DNA from: Burkholderiales bacterium
Lineage (GTDB): Bacteria > Pseudomonadota > Gammaproteobacteria > Burkholderiales > Burkholderiaceae_D
Length of the DNA: 6,845 nt
NCBI GenBank assembly: GCA_028868455.1
Contig: JAGWUK010000158.1
Span: 1 to 6,845 of the forward strand
Direction of reading: 5' to 3'
The translations under genes were made by a program, and so were the position numbers. Below are positions 5,903 through 6,845 of this stretch, piece after piece. Under the pieces are notes generated by a model that worked only from the letters and a program-made list of their open reading frames with translations, ran no database searches and was not told where the DNA came from. The stretch's first letter is position 1. The number at the start of each line of letters is the position of its first letter.

Positions 5903-6676
5903 ATGGAACCATTGGAAAAAAACATTATAGACCTCGGCGAGTGGTTGGCGCTGCCGGCGGGGCGTTATATCCGTGAATGGGAACAGGTCGTACTTGATCG
6001 CATGACGGTGGATATCTTTGGCTTTAATGCTGTGCAGATAGGCTTTCCGCAAATCGATGCGCTGGCAGCCAGCCGTATGCCCAATCGCTGGCTGACAAAC
6101 GCCATGTCGCCAATGGATCAGAGTTGCAATGCAAGCAGACCTATTGTGCTGGTGCATGACTTTGCTGAATTGCCGTTTGATTCGCATAGCATTGATCTGG
6201 TGGTGTTGCCGCACGTACTGGAATTTTCTTCCGAGCCGCATCAGATTTTGCGCGAAGTTGAACGTGTCTTGATACCCGAAGGACGCGTCATCATCAGCGG
6301 CTTCAACCGCGCAAGCTTGTGGGGACTGCGGCAGGCAACTGGACGCCTGACAAAGAATTACTATCTGCCGCGTACGGGCGAATTCATTAGCTATCCGAGA
6401 ATGAAGGATTGGTTGAAATTACTCAATATGGAAATCGGTGCCAGCGAATTTGGTTGCTACGTCCCACCATTTAAATCGGAGAAATGGTTGCAGCGCTATC
6501 ACTTTATGGAGAAAGCGGGGCCACGTTGGTGGCCGTATCTGGGCGCTGTGTATATGGTCCAGGCTGTCAAGCGGATTAAAGGCATGCATCTGATCGGGCC
6601 AGCCTGGAAGCAAAAAAGGATCGCGCGTGGAAGTGCGCTTCCTGTCGCAAATAAAGCCAATAAAACGAATAAATAA
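5903..6676 (+). CDS. Class I SAM-dependent methyltransferase-like protein (Methyltransf_11, YafS-like position)
   Basis: The 257-residue protein has the second half of a Rossmann-type methyltransferase domain: DFAELPF (86-92), [17 protein letters not shown] (96-112, the usual motif around strand 4) and [14 protein letters not shown] (122-135, strand 5 and following loop). The first half is unusual: where a class I enzyme has a glycine-rich LDxGxGxG loop, this one has AVQIGFPQI (43-51). SAM binding and activity are therefore uncertain, and the substrate is unknown. The start is the ATG at 5903, because an in-frame TAA at 5894-5896 excludes anything upstream. No Shine-Dalgarno site is evident. 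The C-terminus is basic and ends in an NKANKTNK repeat. It sits between divergent gloB and downstream rnhA, as yafS does in E. coli, where rnhA instead faces it. The 2-bp gap to rnhA implies co-transcription and probable translational coupling. Confidence 0.85.
   Translation: MEPLEKNIIDLGEWLALPAGRYIREWEQVVLDRMTVDIFGFNAVQIGFPQIDALAASRMPNRWLTNAMSPMDQSCNASRPIVLVHDFAELPFDSHSIDLVVLPHVLEFSSEPHQILREVERVLIPEGRVIISGFNRASLWGLRQATGRLTKNYYLPRTGEFISYPRMKDWLKLLNMEIGASEFGCYVPPFKSEKWLQRYHFMEKAGPRWWPYLGAVYMVQAVKRIKGMHLIGPAWKQKRIARGSALPVANKANKTNK
5924..5929 (-). promoter_or_regulatory. Candidate -10 element for gloB, inside the methyltransferase gene
   Basis: The minus strand carries a perfect TATAAT here, which would start transcription near 5917, about 23 bases upstream of the gloB ATG at 5894. 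The expected -35 region (about 5946-5953) is GC-rich and poor, and there is no TG extended -10. It lies within codons 8-9 of the divergent methyltransferase gene. Confidence 0.35.
6650..6676 (+). repeat. Three 9-bp repeats starting with AATAAA at the end of the methyltransferase gene
   Basis: AATAAA recurs at 6650, 6659 and 6668 with a strict 9-base period, followed by GCC, ACG and TAA. It encodes the terminal Asn-Lys repeats, and the third copy runs into the stop codon. The A-rich stretch lies directly before the rnhA ATG at 6679 in place of a recognisable Shine-Dalgarno sequence, and an unstructured A-rich tract could help initiation. Confidence 0.6.
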
Positions 6677-6678
6677 GT

Positions 6679-6845
6679 ATGGATAAAATTGAAATATATA
6701 CCGACGGTGCCTGCAAGGGAAATCCTGGTGTGGGTGGTTGGGGGGCGTTGCTGGTCGCCGGAAACAAAGAAAAGGAATTGTTTGGCGGAGAGAAAGACAC
6801 AACCAATAACCGTATGGAGCTGATGGCGGTCATTCAGGCGCTGGG
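6679..6845 (+). CDS. rnhA: Ribonuclease HI, N-terminal part, cut by the window end
   Basis: RNase HI cleaves the RNA strand of RNA-DNA hybrids (R-loops, primers) in the cytoplasm, using two metal ions. The first 55 residues are present. They contain [12 protein letters not shown] (6-17) with catalytic Asp9, equivalent to E. coli Asp10, and [15 protein letters not shown] (41-55) with catalytic Glu47, equivalent to Glu48. The remaining catalytic Asp and His residues lie beyond the window. The ATG at 6679 gives the standard N-terminus and is two bases after the TAA of the methyltransferase gene, so the two genes very probably form an operon. No canonical ribosome binding site is present; the preceding bases are the A-rich repeat encoding the end of the upstream protein, which suggests coupled translation. 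Confidence 0.96.
   Translation, partial: MDKIEIYTDGACKGNPGVGGWGALLVAGNKEKELFGGEKDTTNNRMELMAVIQAL

Noticed and set aside
5895..5912. gloB started at the ATG at 5912
   Set aside because: It adds six residues absent from the family's usual start and overlaps the divergent gene; neither start has a ribosome binding site, so this is a preference, not a proof.
1..6845. Mobile elements, CRISPR arrays, tRNA or rRNA genes
   Set aside because: Reading both strands I saw no transposase or integrase, no long terminal repeats, no regularly spaced repeats and no tRNA-like cloverleaf or rRNA sequence.

Overview
The window looks like chromosomal DNA of a betaproteobacterium, most likely Burkholderiales and possibly Oxalobacteraceae (Herminiimonas/Undibacterium-like). 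The case rests on three things: an EarP/EF-P pair in which EF-P carries Arg32 as the modified residue, the betaproteobacterial character of the EF-P sequence, and a glyoxalase II - methyltransferase - RNase HI neighbourhood. The genus is inference; no database search was possible. Nothing points to a phage, IS element, integron, CRISPR array, tRNA or rRNA.

Layout. Bases 1-1155 (+) hold the C-terminal part of an uncertain, alpha-helical, TPR-like protein, perhaps the tail of a thioredoxin-family protein. It meets a convergent gene at a strong bidirectional terminator (about 1188-1228). Bases 1227-2813 (-) encode a lone family 5 (Dpp/Opp-type) periplasmic solute-binding protein with no permease or ATPase genes beside it. 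Its leader contains several short inverted repeats, and the terminator of the next gene upstream (about 2917-2950) isolates it. Bases 2966-3541 (-) encode elongation factor P, and 3659-4840 (-) encode EarP, the arginine rhamnosyltransferase that activates it. The two are co-oriented with earP first. Bases 5109-5894 (-) encode glyoxalase II (gloB). A divergent methyltransferase-like gene (5903-6676, +) starts only 8 bp from the gloB start codon, and rnhA (6679 to window end, +) follows it after 2 bp.

Function. The best-defined unit is a translation-rescue module: EarP transfers rhamnose from dTDP-rhamnose to Arg32 of EF-P, and modified EF-P relieves ribosome stalling at polyproline. EarP here has a Pro-Pro-Gly motif, so its own synthesis might depend on active EF-P. 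The gloB/methyltransferase/rnhA block is a housekeeping neighbourhood also known in enterobacteria (gloB-yafS-rnhA). Here the candidate promoters of the divergent pair lie inside each other's coding region, so the mRNA 5' ends would overlap.

I see no wholly new system. The most rewarding points are the divergent gloB/methyltransferase start region, the PPG motif in EarP, the unusual residues around Arg32 of EF-P, the degenerate SAM-binding motif of the methyltransferase, and the scarcity of Shine-Dalgarno sequences.
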